Shown here piece by piece: positions 8,779 through 16,687 of a DNA stretch of 64,000 nt. Source of the stretch: Anaerolineae bacterium (GTDB lineage: Bacteria > Chloroflexota > Anaerolineae > Aggregatilineales > Aggregatilineaceae); assembly GCA_027494015.1 (NCBI GenBank), contig JAOSJP010000001.1, positions 839,061 to 903,060 of the forward strand, in the 5' to 3' direction. The position numbers and the translations under genes are program-made. The first letter of the stretch is position 1. Each line of letters starts with the position of its first letter. The notes beneath the pieces were generated by a model. That model searched no databases, was not told where the DNA came from, and saw only the letters and a list, made by a program, of their open reading frames with translations.

Positions 8779-9945
8779 ATGTCTGCGTCATTGACCGTGC
8801 GCAAGGTCGAGAACAAGGCCGACTTCGAGACCTTTCTGCGCTTCCCCTGGACGCTCTACCAAGACGACCCGATCTGGGTGCCGCCGCTGCTCTCGATGCA
8901 GCGCCACAAGTTCGACAAGCGCAGAAACCCCACCTGGCAGCACCTGGCAGGCGACTACTTCATCGCCCGGCGCGGTGAGCAGGTGGTGGGCACCATCGCC
9001 GCCTTCATCAATCACCGCCACAACGAGTTCCAGGGCGAGCGGATCGGCTTCTTCGGCGCGTTCGAGGTGACCGATGACCAGGAAGCCGCCGACGCCTTGC
9101 TGGGGACGGCGGCGGACTACGTTGCCGCACAAGGAGCGACCGCCCTGCGCGGCCCGGCGACTTTCTCCACCAACGAGGAATGCGGCGTGCTGATCGAGGG
9201 CTTCGACGATCCGCCGCTGGTGCTCTACCCCTACAACCCGCCCTACACGCAGCGGCTGGTCGAGAATGCGCCTGGCTTCGCCCAGGTGATGGACTTGTGG
9301 AGCTATCACTTCACGCTGCAAGGCGCCGGCCAGTCAGAACGAGTGCAGCAAATGCTGCGCATCATCCGCAAGAACAACGAGCGGCGCGGCATCACTGTCC
9401 GCCCGCCGGACAGCCGCCGCCTCAAACAGGAGTTCGCCATCCTCAAAGACATCTACAACCAGGCGTGGGAGAAGAACTGGGGCTTCGTGCCCTTCTCCGA
9501 CGCCGAGCTGGATGACCTGGTGGCCAACCTGGGCACCTTCTACGATAAGCGCGTCGCCGTCTTCGCCGAGGTCAAGGGCCGGCCGGCGGGCTTTCTGCTG
9601 GGTATACCGGACATGAACCAGGTGCTGCGGCTGGCCTATCCCCGCCCCGGCAAGCCGGAACTGCTGACCAAGCTGCAAATTCTGTGGCACTGGAAAGCGC
9701 GCCCCAAAATCAAGCGGCTGCGCATCCCGCTGATGGGCGTGCGGGCCGAGTTTCGCGGCATCGGCGTGGAGGCAGCCCTGTTCAGCGAGCTATACGAGCG
9801 GGCGCTCAGCTTCGCCCCGCAGACGGGCTGGTATTCCGCCGACGGCGGCTGGGTGCTGGAGACGAACGAGCCGATGCAGCGCCTGTGCGACATTCACAAC
9901 GGGGTGGTCTATAAGCGGTTTCGCTTCTACGAGCGGGCGTTGTGA
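8779..9945 (+). CDS. GNAT-like N-acetyltransferase family protein (paralog 2, intact)
   Basis: A 388-residue protein. The N-terminal half carries VRKVENKADFETFLRFPWTL, DDPIWVPPLL and GIAAFINHRHNEF-like strands, and GERIGFFGAFE. The C-terminal half contains LMGVRAEFRGIGVEAAL, which resembles the acetyl-CoA binding R/Q-x-x-G-x-G/A loop of GNAT enzymes. It is the intact paralog of 6975-8130, sharing about two thirds of positions by eye. The ATG at 8779 is chosen because AAGGAG lies 7 nt upstream. The substrate is unknown. The tandem pair points to a local duplication; the spacers after both copies carry related repeats, so the duplicated unit may include the spacer. Confidence 0.75.
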   Translation: MSASLTVRKVENKADFETFLRFPWTLYQDDPIWVPPLLSMQRHKFDKRRNPTWQHLAGDYFIARRGEQVVGTIAAFINHRHNEFQGERIGFFGAFEVTDDQEAADALLGTAADYVAAQGATALRGPATFSTNEECGVLIEGFDDPPLVLYPYNPPYTQRLVENAPGFAQVMDLWSYHFTLQGAGQSERVQQMLRIIRKNNERRGITVRPPDSRRLKQEFAILKDIYNQAWEKNWGFVPFSDAELDDLVANLGTFYDKRVAVFAEVKGRPAGFLLGIPDMNQVLRLAYPRPGKPELLTKLQILWHWKARPKIKRLRIPLMGVRAEFRGIGVEAALFSELYERALSFAPQTGWYSADGGWVLETNEPMQRLCDIHNGVVYKRFRFYERAL

Positions 9946-10442
9946 CTGGTAATTGGTGGTTGGTTACTGGTTGTTGGTGATCAGTGATCAGTTGTCAGTT
10001 GCCGGTGATCGGTAGGGGCGCTGCTCTGTGTTACCCGCTGAAGACCAGACTTCCGAAGTCTGCAGAGGCTTCGGAAGTCTTCCTGCGGCGCACGCCTCCA
10101 TCCCCCCGGCCCCTTCCCCCAGCAGCGCCAGGGGAACGGGAGAGCCGCCTGCCAGATCATCCCCCTCTCTAGCTCGGCTGGGGGAGAGGCCTGTAGGGGA
10201 GGGTTTCTAAACCCTCCCCTTACACACAGGGCGCAGCAGAGCAGCGCCCAAAGAAGGCGGGGCATCACGGTCACTGGGCAACTTGTGCTGATAGCCGGCG
10301 GCTGGCCGCTGCGCTGAGCGAGTCGCGTAGCGCCGCGCGCGCGATGGTGTTTCTTCTTGTGATGCTGGAGTGATCCAAAAGTCCTCCAACCCGCGTATCT
10401 GATTAGGTATAAGTCTAGCGGACTGCAAAAGGAGCACCGGAC
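9946..10442. repeat. Repeat-rich spacer with composite repeat copy C (empty site)
   Basis: This spacer opens with GGTTGTTGGTGATCAGTGAT-type repeats, then carries copy C of the composite repeat (10013-10265). Copy C includes a CTTCCGAAGTC palindrome (10047-10078) and the GTAGGGGAGGGTTTC palindrome (10193-10223). Copy C lacks the 258-bp element found in copy B, so it serves as the empty reference site near 10022-10040. No gene is visible in the spacer. Confidence 0.7.
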
Positions 10443-10667
10443 ATGGCACTCGTGGATTTCATGGCAAGCCCGATGGGGCGCTGGCTGCGCATCGTCGTAG
10501 GAATCGTGCTCATCCTGATCGGCCTGCTGGTTATCGAGGGCACCGGCGGGACCGTCATCGCCATCATCGGGCTGGTGCCGCTGGCGGCGGGCGCCTTCGA
10601 CTTCTGCGTTCTGGCGCCGCTGCTCGGCTTGCCGTTCTGGGGTCGGGCGATCCGCCAGCGCAAATAG
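10443..10667 (+). CDS. small YgaP-like (DUF2892-type) membrane protein
   Basis: A 74-residue protein with two transmembrane segments: RIVVGIVLILIGLLVIEGTG and TVIAIIGLVPLAAGAFDFCVLAPLLGL. The order (an R-x-x-x-G-I first helix, a GTGGTVIAIIGLVPL turn, then a Cys-containing second helix) matches the DUF2892/YgaP transmembrane domain. In YgaP this domain is attached to a rhodanese, but here it stands alone. AAGGAG lies upstream of the ATG. Function unknown. A weak hairpin (GGGCCG...CGGCCC at 10698-10721) follows. Confidence 0.7.
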   Translation: MALVDFMASPMGRWLRIVVGIVLILIGLLVIEGTGGTVIAIIGLVPLAAGAFDFCVLAPLLGLPFWGRAIRQRK

Positions 10668-10697
10668 CCTGTATACAGAGCTACCCCAGACGTGCGC

Positions 10698-10730
10698 GGG
10701 CCGCTCGTAGCTGAACGGCCCGTTGTCTTT
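10698..10730 (+). terminator. Possible terminator after the DUF2892-like gene
   Basis: A 6-bp GC stem, GGGCCG/CGGCCC, with a 12-nt loop is followed by GTTGTCTTT. The stem is short and the T run is interrupted, so this is only a weak intrinsic terminator candidate. Confidence 0.35.
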
Positions 10731-10767
10731 GGCGCGCTGCCCGTTCGCGTCCGCCGCCTGACTTCGT

Positions 10768-10797
10768 TTGCCAAGCGGTCGTGCGATCCTGTACAAT
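10768..10797 (+). promoter_or_regulatory. Candidate sigma70-type promoter upstream of pdhA
   Basis: TTGCCA (10768-10773) and TACAAT (10792-10797) are separated by 18 bp. They are the best promoter-like pair upstream of the pyruvate dehydrogenase operon. The predicted transcript would start near 10804, exactly where the CTAG-flanked element begins, leaving a leader of about 290 nt made mostly of that element. Confidence 0.5.
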
Positions 10798-10801
10798 TTC
10801 C

Positions 10802-11014
10802 CTAGAGCGTGTTATGAACTTGGTACCCTTGACAAGGGAGAGGGGCGCTCTGTTTACCTCACCCCCTGGCCTCGCTGCGCTCGGCCTTTCCCCCTCTCCA
10901 TGTATGGAGAGGGGGAGTCGAGGCGCGCCAGCGCCGAGACGGGGGTGAGGTAAACCAGGAGCTACCCAAAACCGCTGGGGAAAGACAGGGCCATCAGTGC
11001 ATAACAGCCTCTAG
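10802..11014. mobile_element. CTAG-flanked IS5-like miniature element
   Basis: The left end reads CTAG-AGCGTGTTATGAACTT (10802-10821). The right end, read inward, is CTAG-AGGCTGTTATGCACTG (10995-11014). The two 16-bp arms match at about three quarters of positions. CTAG fits the YTAR target duplication of the IS5 group, whose termini often carry a TGTTATGAACTT core. The interior is a TACCTCACCCCC...GGGGTGAGGTAA inverted repeat (10853-10955), with no gene. It lies between the candidate promoter and pdhA. A perfect copy of the left arm occurs inverted at 14559-14577. Confidence 0.55.
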
Positions 11015-11095
11015 AGTCACAACGCAATTTCGTGCATTCCATCATGGGCGTTACCCTGAACGCCCATTTTCACGCTGGCTGGGGGAGTCTTGTAG

Positions 11096-12079
11096 ATGGC
11101 CAAACCGAACAAGGAAACGCTGCTTGACTGGTACCGGCAGATGGTGCTCATCCGCCGCTTCGAGGAGCGCTGCGCCGAGCTGTACCAGCAAGGGCTGATC
11201 GGCGGCTTCCTGCACCTGTACATCGGGCAGGAAGCGACGGGCGTCGGCGCGGTGGCCGCGCTGGGGCCGAACGATCACGTGATCACCGCCTACCGCGATC
11301 ATGGCATCGCCCTGGCGCGCGGCATTGACCCCAATCGCATCATGGCCGAAATGCTGGGCAAGCGCACCGGCGTCAGCGGCGGCAAGGGTGGCTCGATGCA
11401 CCTGGCCGACCGCGGGCTGCACATGTGGGGCGGCTACGGCATCGTCGGCGGGCACCTGCCTTTGGCGGCGGGCATCGCCCTCAAGATTCGCTACATGGAA
11501 GAAGATGGCGTCGTGCTGGCCCTGATGGGCGACGGCTCGACCAACATCGGCTACTTCCACGAGTCGCTCAATCTCAGCGCCGTGTGGGACCTCCCCGTCG
11601 TCTGGCTGATCGAGAACAACCAGTACGGCATGGGCACCGCCGTCGAGCGCGCCAGCGGCGCGAAAGAACTCGTCCGCCGCGCCCTGGCCTACAGCAGCGA
11701 GGACGGCAGCGGCATGAAGATGGGGCCGCGCGTGGACGGCATGGATGTGCTGGCCGTCTATGACGCGATCAGCGAGGCCGCCGAGCACGCCCGCAAGCAC
11801 GGCCCCGTCCTTGTCGAGTCGCTCACCTATCGCCTGGAAGGGCACAGCATGGGCGACCCGCAGCGTTACCGCACCAAAGAAGAGGTCGAGTCGTTCGTAG
11901 CCAGCGGCCCCATTGAGCGCTTCCGCCACCACCTGACCGAGACCTACAAAGGCGTGGAGAAGGCGCTCGACAAGCTCGACGCCGAGGCGCTGCAAGCCGT
12001 TGACGACGCTGTTGAGTTCGCCAAGAGCAGCGACAACCCGACCTACGAAGACCTGATCAGCCACGTGTACGTTGACTAG
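11096..12079 (+). CDS. pdhA: pyruvate dehydrogenase E1 component, alpha subunit
   Basis: A 327-residue thiamine-diphosphate enzyme subunit that decarboxylates pyruvate (or a related 2-oxoacid) and, with E1beta, reductively acetylates the E2 lipoyl group. Family motifs are IRRFEERCAELY, GFLHLYIGQEA, RDHGIALARG, and the thiamine-diphosphate/Mg motif GDGSTNIGYFHESLN followed by ENNQYGMGT. The phosphorylation-loop region YRLEGHSMGDPQRYR is typical of PDH rather than branched-chain enzymes, but acetoin dehydrogenase is close and cannot be excluded. First of three genes; 8 nt separate it from E1beta. No E3 (lipoamide dehydrogenase) gene lies in the window. Confidence 0.92.
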   Translation: MAKPNKETLLDWYRQMVLIRRFEERCAELYQQGLIGGFLHLYIGQEATGVGAVAALGPNDHVITAYRDHGIALARGIDPNRIMAEMLGKRTGVSGGKGGSMHLADRGLHMWGGYGIVGGHLPLAAGIALKIRYMEEDGVVLALMGDGSTNIGYFHESLNLSAVWDLPVVWLIENNQYGMGTAVERASGAKELVRRALAYSSEDGSGMKMGPRVDGMDVLAVYDAISEAAEHARKHGPVLVESLTYRLEGHSMGDPQRYRTKEEVESFVASGPIERFRHHLTETYKGVEKALDKLDAEALQAVDDAVEFAKSSDNPTYEDLISHVYVD

Positions 12080-12087
12080 AGGGGGCT

Positions 12088-13068
12088 ATGGCCGATAGAC
12101 CAATTACCTACCGCGAGGCGCTGAGCAGCGCCCTGCGCGAAGAGATGCAGCGCGACGAGCGCGTGTTCATCATGGGCGAAGAAGTTGGCGTGTGGGGCGG
12201 CACCTACGCCGTGACGCGCGGCTTCCTCGACGAGTTCGGCGCCAGGCGCGTGCGCGACACGCCGATCTCCGAGATGGTCATCGCGGGCGCGGCGGTCGGG
12301 GCGGCGATGGCCGGCCTGCGTCCCGTCGCCGAGATCATGACGATCAACTTCGCCTTCCTGGCCCTGGACGCCATCATCAACCACGCGGCCAAAGTCCGCT
12401 ATATGTTCAACGGGCAGTTCACTGTCCCGCTGGTCATCCGCACGACGACCGGCGGCGGCAAGCAGCTTGGCGCGACGCACTCCCACGCCCCGGAAGTGAT
12501 CTTCGCCCACTTCCCCGGCCTGTACGTGGCCGTGCCCGGCACCGCCTACGACGCCAGGGGGATGCTCAAAGCGGCCATCCGCGACGACAACCCGGTGCTC
12601 TTCGTCGAGCACAGCACCATGCTCCAACGGCGCAGCCCCGCCCCCGACGACCCGGACTTCCTGCTGCCCATCGGCAAGAGCGACATCAAGCGCACAGGCT
12701 CGGACGTGACTATCGTCACCTACCAGAAGGGGCTGGAGTTCTCGCTGGTCGCCGCCGAAGAGCTGGCCAAAGAGGGCATCGAGGCGGAGATCATTGACCT
12801 GCGCTGGCTGCGCCCGCTCGACCTGGAGCCGGTCTTCGAGAGCTTCAAGAAGACCAACCGCTGTGTCGTGGTCGAGGAGAGCCTGCCCCTGTTCAACGTG
12901 GGGGCCGAGGTCGCCGCGCAGATTCACGACGAGTGCTTCGACTGGATGGACGCGCCGGTCAAGCGCGTGGCGGCGATGGATGTTCCGCTACCCTATTCGC
13001 ACGAGATCGAGCAGATGGCGCTGCCCAGCCCACAGAAAATTATACAGGCGGTTAAGGAGGTAATTTGA
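12088..13068 (+). CDS. pdhB: pyruvate dehydrogenase E1 component, beta subunit
   Basis: A 326-residue transketolase-like subunit. It opens with ITYREALSSALREEMQRDER and contains MGEEVGVWGGTYAVTRGF, DTPISEMVIAGAAVGAAMAG, and the C-terminal transketolase domain with VVVEESLPLFNVGAEVAA. These are the usual landmarks of the E1beta subunit, which forms the pyrimidine half of the cofactor site with E1alpha. GAGGGGGCT precedes the ATG. Its stop codon overlaps the start of the E2 gene (TGATG), so the two are translationally coupled. Confidence 0.93.
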   Translation: MADRPITYREALSSALREEMQRDERVFIMGEEVGVWGGTYAVTRGFLDEFGARRVRDTPISEMVIAGAAVGAAMAGLRPVAEIMTINFAFLALDAIINHAAKVRYMFNGQFTVPLVIRTTTGGGKQLGATHSHAPEVIFAHFPGLYVAVPGTAYDARGMLKAAIRDDNPVLFVEHSTMLQRRSPAPDDPDFLLPIGKSDIKRTGSDVTIVTYQKGLEFSLVAAEELAKEGIEAEIIDLRWLRPLDLEPVFESFKKTNRCVVVEESLPLFNVGAEVAAQIHDECFDWMDAPVKRVAAMDVPLPYSHEIEQMALPSPQKIIQAVKEVI

Positions 13069-14381
13069 TGGCCGAACCCATCATCATGCCCAAGCTCGGC
13101 TTTGACATGGCCGAAGGCACGCTCGTCAACTGGACGGTGCAGATCGGCCAGGCGATCAAGAAGGGCGATGTGATCGCCGAGATCGAGACGGACAAGGCGA
13201 CCATCGAGATCGAGACGACGGTCGAGGGCACCGTGCTGCAACTGCTGGCCGAGCCGGGCGATGTCGTCGCGGTTGGCGCGCCCATCGGCTACGTCGGCGC
13301 GGAGGGGGAGGCCCCGCCAGAGGGCGCCGCCCCCGCCAAAGCAGCGCCCGCCGCTGCGGAGGCCGCCGACGAACCCGGCCCCGACGAGCCAGTGCGGGTG
13401 GCCGAAGCCGCCCCCGCCGAGGCTGCCGAGGCGGGCGGCGCTGGCATTCTCAAGATCAGCCCCATCGCCCGCCGCCTGGCCGACGAGCGGGGCATTGATC
13501 CGCGCCGCGTGCAGGGCACCGGCCCTGGCGGGCGCATCACCAAGAAGGACATCGAGAGCTTCGTGGCCGCGAAGGCACCGGTAGCTCCTGCCCCGCCGAA
13601 GGCCGCTCCTGTGGTCCCGGCGGCCCCGCCCATCCCGCCCGAAGCGCCGCGCCCGACCATGCCCACCTTCACCGAGATTCCCAGCGGGCCGGACGTGGAG
13701 ATCATCCCGCTCAGCCGCATCCGGGCGCGCATCGGCCAGCGGCTGGTCGAAAGCAAGCAGTTCGTGCCGCACTTCTACGTCACCAGCGAGATTGACATGG
13801 CGGCGGCCCTGGAGCTGCGCCGGCAGATCAACGCCAGCATCGAAGACGAGGCGGGCAGGATCACGGTCAACGACATGATCGTCAAGGCGGTGGCCCTGGC
13901 GCTGCGCCGCTTCCCCAACCTCAACTCGCATTACTACGGCGACAAGCTGGTGCGCCATTCGCGGATCAACATCGGCATCGCCGTGTCGCTCGACAGCGGG
14001 CTGGTCAATGTCACCTCCTACGACGCGGACAAGGTGTCGCTGGGCACGATGGCCTACAATCACCGCGACATGATCACCCGCGCCCGCGAGGGCAAGGTCA
14101 AGCCGCACGAGATCGAGGGCAGCACCTTCACGGTGAGCAACCTCGGCCTGTTCGATGTGGATCATTTCATCGCCATCATCAACCCGCCGGAAGCGGGCAT
14201 CCTGGCCATTGGCTCGGCCAAGAAGGTGCCCGTCGTGCTTGAAGACGGCACGCTTGGCGTCGGGACGCGGATGAAGGTCACGATCAGCGTGGATCATCGC
14301 GTCAGCGACGGGGTCGAGGCGGCGAGCTTCCTGCAGGTGTTCAAGGAACTGCTCGAAAACCCGATGCGGCTGCTGATCTAG
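13068..14381 (+). CDS. pdhC: dihydrolipoyl acetyltransferase (E2) of the 2-oxoacid dehydrogenase complex
   Basis: A 437-residue E2 core protein. An N-terminal lipoyl domain of about 75 residues carries the lipoyl-lysine motif ETDKATIEIE. A Pro/Ala/Glu-rich linker follows, then a peripheral-subunit-binding domain (ISPIARRLADERGIDPRRVQ, GTGPGGRITKKDIESF), a second linker and the catalytic domain ending with the active-site motif VDHRVSDGVEAASF. It transfers the acetyl group from lipoate to CoA. AAGGAGG lies 7 nt before the ATG; an in-frame TTG three bases earlier is less well placed. There is one lipoyl domain only. The E3 partner must be encoded elsewhere. Confidence 0.93.
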   Translation: MAEPIIMPKLGFDMAEGTLVNWTVQIGQAIKKGDVIAEIETDKATIEIETTVEGTVLQLLAEPGDVVAVGAPIGYVGAEGEAPPEGAAPAKAAPAAAEAADEPGPDEPVRVAEAAPAEAAEAGGAGILKISPIARRLADERGIDPRRVQGTGPGGRITKKDIESFVAAKAPVAPAPPKAAPVVPAAPPIPPEAPRPTMPTFTEIPSGPDVEIIPLSRIRARIGQRLVESKQFVPHFYVTSEIDMAAALELRRQINASIEDEAGRITVNDMIVKAVALALRRFPNLNSHYYGDKLVRHSRINIGIAVSLDSGLVNVTSYDADKVSLGTMAYNHRDMITRAREGKVKPHEIEGSTFTVSNLGLFDVDHFIAIINPPEAGILAIGSAKKVPVVLEDGTLGVGTRMKVTISVDHRVSDGVEAASFLQVFKELLENPMRLLI

Positions 14382-14558
14382 CGGAGTCTGCGCACGAGTT
14401 GTCAGGCGGTTGGCGAAGGCCCCTATCCCCGGCCCCTTCCCCCAGCAAAGCCAGGGGAAGGGGAGAAACTGTCTCTCCCCGCCGGCGGGGAGGGGCCTCA
14501 GGGTGGGATCAGGGCGCTGCTTATGCGCTGTACTCTGTGTGCTTGCGCTGAGCGTGCG

Positions 14559-14578
14559 AAGTTCATAACACGCTCTAG
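14559..14578. mobile_element. Inverted copy of the IS5-like terminal arm
   Basis: AAGTTCATAACACGCTCTA is the exact reverse complement of 10803-10821, and both are followed outward by CTAG. Together the two arms enclose 3.8 kb containing pdhA, pdhB and pdhC. No partner arm closer than 10.8-11.0 kb is convincing. Confidence 0.5.
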
Positions 14579-14634
14579 CGGCGCGCGCGGCAGGTCTGCC
14601 TGCCGCGATGCGACGACCGTGACTGGTACCGTTT

Positions 14635-14664
14635 GTAGGGGCGGGTTTGCAAACCCGCCCCTAC
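14635..14664. repeat. 30-bp perfect palindrome GTAGGGGCGGGTTTG + inverse
   Basis: This is a perfect 30-bp inverted repeat with no loop. Exact copies also occur at 35931-35960 and 44384-44413. Variants occur at 2686, 8629, 10193, 23462, 28228, 45582 and 62450. It recurs in spacers and, at 44384 and 62450, inside coding sequence. Confidence 0.85.
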
Positions 14665-14755
14665 ATGACCTTACCCCCGCGAGACCGACTGGTGCAGCGC
14701 GTCAACGCCGAGCGAGGGTGAGGTCGGCCAGACGACCCGCCAAGCCGGAGGCCCT

Positions 14756-15718
14756 ATGCAGCCGCGCGAACGCTTCATCGCTGCCCTCGAACGCCGCCCG
14801 CTGACCGGGCGCGTGCCTCACTTTGAGCTGGTCTTCTTCCTGACGATGGAGGCCTTCGGCAAGGTCCACCCGGAGCACCGCAGCTACCATCAGTGGCTGC
14901 AAATGGAGGAGCGCGAGCGCCAGCTTCACCGGGCGGACCTGGCCGACCTGTATATCGCCACCGCCGAGCGCTTCGAGCACAGCGCCATCTTCCTGCACCC
15001 CAACCCGGACGCGCTCGACGAGACCTGCCGCCTGATTGACCGGGTGCGCGAGCGGAGCGGCGACCGCTATTTCCTGATGCTGCACGGTGACGCCACACTG
15101 GGCATCCCCGACGGGCAGCAGATGGCCGAGTTCTGCCGCCGCCTGTACGAAGACCCCGCCGCGATCAAGGCCGAGGCCGAGGCGCGGCTGGCGGCGGCGC
15201 TGGAGCGGGCCGAGCATCTGGCCCGGCATGGCGGTCTGGACGGCTTCGCGCTGTGCACCGACTACTGCTTCAACCGGGGGCCATTCCTCAGCCCGGCCCT
15301 GTTCAGCGAGTTCGTCACCCCCTACCTGGCCCGGCTGATCGCCGCCTACCGCGCGCTGGGCTTCTACACGATCAAGCACACCGACGGCAACATCATGCCC
15401 ATCCTCGACCAACTGCTGCAGGCGAACCCGCACGCCCTGCACTCGCTCGATCCGCAGGCGGGCGTGGACATCGCCGAGGTCAAGCGGCGCTGCGGGGCGC
15501 AGGTCTGCCTGATCGGCAACGTCAACTGCGGGCTGCTGGACACAGGCACCGACGCCGAGGTGATCGCCTCGGCCCGCTACGCGCTGGAGCACGGGATGCC
15601 CGGCGGCGGCTACATCTTCTCCACGAGCAACTGCATCTACACCGGGATGCGCCTGGACCGCTACGAGCTGATGCTCGATGTGTGGCAGCGGCTGGGCAAC
15701 TACCCTCCCTCGTTGTAA
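14756..15718 (+). CDS. URO-D domain protein (uroporphyrinogen decarboxylase-like)
   Basis: A 320-residue TIM-barrel protein of the uroporphyrinogen decarboxylase superfamily. Visible features are the N-terminal RERFIAALERRPLTGRVPHF, FLSPALFSEFVTPYLARL, IKHTDGNIMPILDQLL, LIGNVNCGLLDTGT and GGYIFSTSNCIYTGM. The HTDGN and G-N-V-N-C-G blocks are characteristic of the branch that includes cobalamin-linked methyltransferases (MtaA/CmuA type). True HemE enzymes have an RQAGRY motif near the N terminus, which is absent here, so a haem-pathway role is unlikely. GGAGGCCCT precedes the ATG. The methyl donor or substrate is unknown. Confidence 0.8.
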   Translation: MQPRERFIAALERRPLTGRVPHFELVFFLTMEAFGKVHPEHRSYHQWLQMEERERQLHRADLADLYIATAERFEHSAIFLHPNPDALDETCRLIDRVRERSGDRYFLMLHGDATLGIPDGQQMAEFCRRLYEDPAAIKAEAEARLAAALERAEHLARHGGLDGFALCTDYCFNRGPFLSPALFSEFVTPYLARLIAAYRALGFYTIKHTDGNIMPILDQLLQANPHALHSLDPQAGVDIAEVKRRCGAQVCLIGNVNCGLLDTGTDAEVIASARYALEHGMPGGGYIFSTSNCIYTGMRLDRYELMLDVWQRLGNYPPSL

Positions 15719-15893
15719 CGGTTAGAAATTAAATATAAGAAATAGATGAGAGTTTTCATGTTTATTTGGCACGGCTTGTGAAATAACAGACAATCTGGCT
15801 ATGCGTTGCATCAGGACTGTGCTGGAAGGCCCGGCACCCCGTTCGGGCGAGGGCTTTCCCGGCGCAAGTCCCTACCAGACAAGGAGCAACATC
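15719..15893. promoter_or_regulatory. A+T-rich leader of the SDR gene
   Basis: The 175-bp gap starts with a strikingly A+T-rich stretch (AAATTAAATATAAGAAATAG, then TTTTCATGTTTATTTGG) against the GC-rich background. It then becomes GC-rich before AAGGAGCAACATC and the SDR start. A promoter is likely in the A+T-rich part, but no clear -35/-10 pair stands out. Confidence 0.4.
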
Positions 15894-16655
15894 ATGGCCA
15901 ACAACGGGAAAGGTCTCCAGGGTCTGCAAGGCAAAGTGGCGATTGTCACTGGCGCAAGCTCCGGCATTGGTCGGGCGACGGCGCTGGCGTTCGCCCGCGA
16001 GGGCGTCAAGGTCGCCGTGAGCGACGTGAACGTGAAGGGCGGCCAGGAAACCGTCCGCCTGATCGAGCAGCAGGGCGGCGAGGCGATCTTCGTCAAGTGT
16101 GACGTGTCCAGCGCCGCCGAGGCCAAGGCGCTGGTGGAGGAGACGGTCGCGGCCTACGGGCGGCTGGACTTCGCCTGCAACAACGCCGGCATCGGCGGCG
16201 AGGCGAACCTGACCGCCGACTACTCGCTTGAGGGCTGGAACAAAGTCATCGCCGTCAACCTGACCGGCGTCTTCCTGGGCATGAAGTACCAGATTCCCGA
16301 AATGATCAGGCAGGGCGGCGGGGCCATCGTCAACATGGCCTCCATCCTGGGGCATGTCGGCTTCGCCACCGCGCCCGCCTACGTCAGCGCCAAGCACGGC
16401 GTGATCGGCCTGACCAAGAACGCGGCCATCGAGTACGCCAAACAGAACATCCGCGTGACGGCGGTCTGCCCGGCCTTCATCCACACGCCGCTGGTGGACG
16501 ACGGCCTGCCCGCCGAGGTCAAGGAACACCTGGCAATGGCCCACCCCATTGGGCGCATGGGCAGCCCGGAGGAAGTCGCCGAGCTGGTCGTCTTCCTGTG
16601 CTCGGACGGCGCGACGTTCATGACCGGCAACCCGATCCTGGCAGACGGCCTATAA
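15894..16655 (+). CDS. SDR-family NAD(P)-dependent oxidoreductase
   Basis: A 253-residue classical short-chain dehydrogenase. It has the cofactor motif TGASSGIGRATA, the NNAGIGG motif, catalytic Ser in MASILGH, and YVSAKHG with catalytic Tyr and Lys. The C-terminal GRMGSPEEVAELVVFLCSD is typical of the glucose 1-dehydrogenase/3-oxoacyl-ACP reductase-like group. The ATG at 15894 has AAGGAG 7 nt upstream; an in-frame ATG at 15801 has no such site. The substrate cannot be predicted. Confidence 0.88.
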   Translation: MANNGKGLQGLQGKVAIVTGASSGIGRATALAFAREGVKVAVSDVNVKGGQETVRLIEQQGGEAIFVKCDVSSAAEAKALVEETVAAYGRLDFACNNAGIGGEANLTADYSLEGWNKVIAVNLTGVFLGMKYQIPEMIRQGGGAIVNMASILGHVGFATAPAYVSAKHGVIGLTKNAAIEYAKQNIRVTAVCPAFIHTPLVDDGLPAEVKEHLAMAHPIGRMGSPEEVAELVVFLCSDGATFMTGNPILADGL

Positions 16656-16687
16656 TTGAGTGCAGTCAGGTCTGATCGGGGAAGCGC

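Larger units (their letters stand above)
14382..14755. repeat. Spacer after the pdh operon with repeat elements
   Basis: This 374-bp gap contains CCCCTTCCCCCAGCAAAGCC-type sequence, a CTCTCCCCGCCGGCGGGGAG stem that could terminate pdh transcription, the 19-bp IS5-like arm AAGTTCATAACACGCTCTA (14559-14577), and a perfect 30-bp palindrome at 14635-14664 (GTAGGGGCGGGTTTG plus its inverse). A partial TTACCCCCGCGAGAC...GGGTGAGGTCG repeat follows. No gene is seen. Confidence 0.65.

Noticed and set aside
10768..10953. 61-codon frame inside the CTAG-flanked element
   Set aside because: The sequence is an inverted repeat without conserved coding features; the frame is fortuitous.
12993..14297. Long antisense frame over the E2 gene
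   Set aside because: It is a shadow of the lipoyl acyltransferase gene; low-complexity residues, no family signature, no ribosome site.
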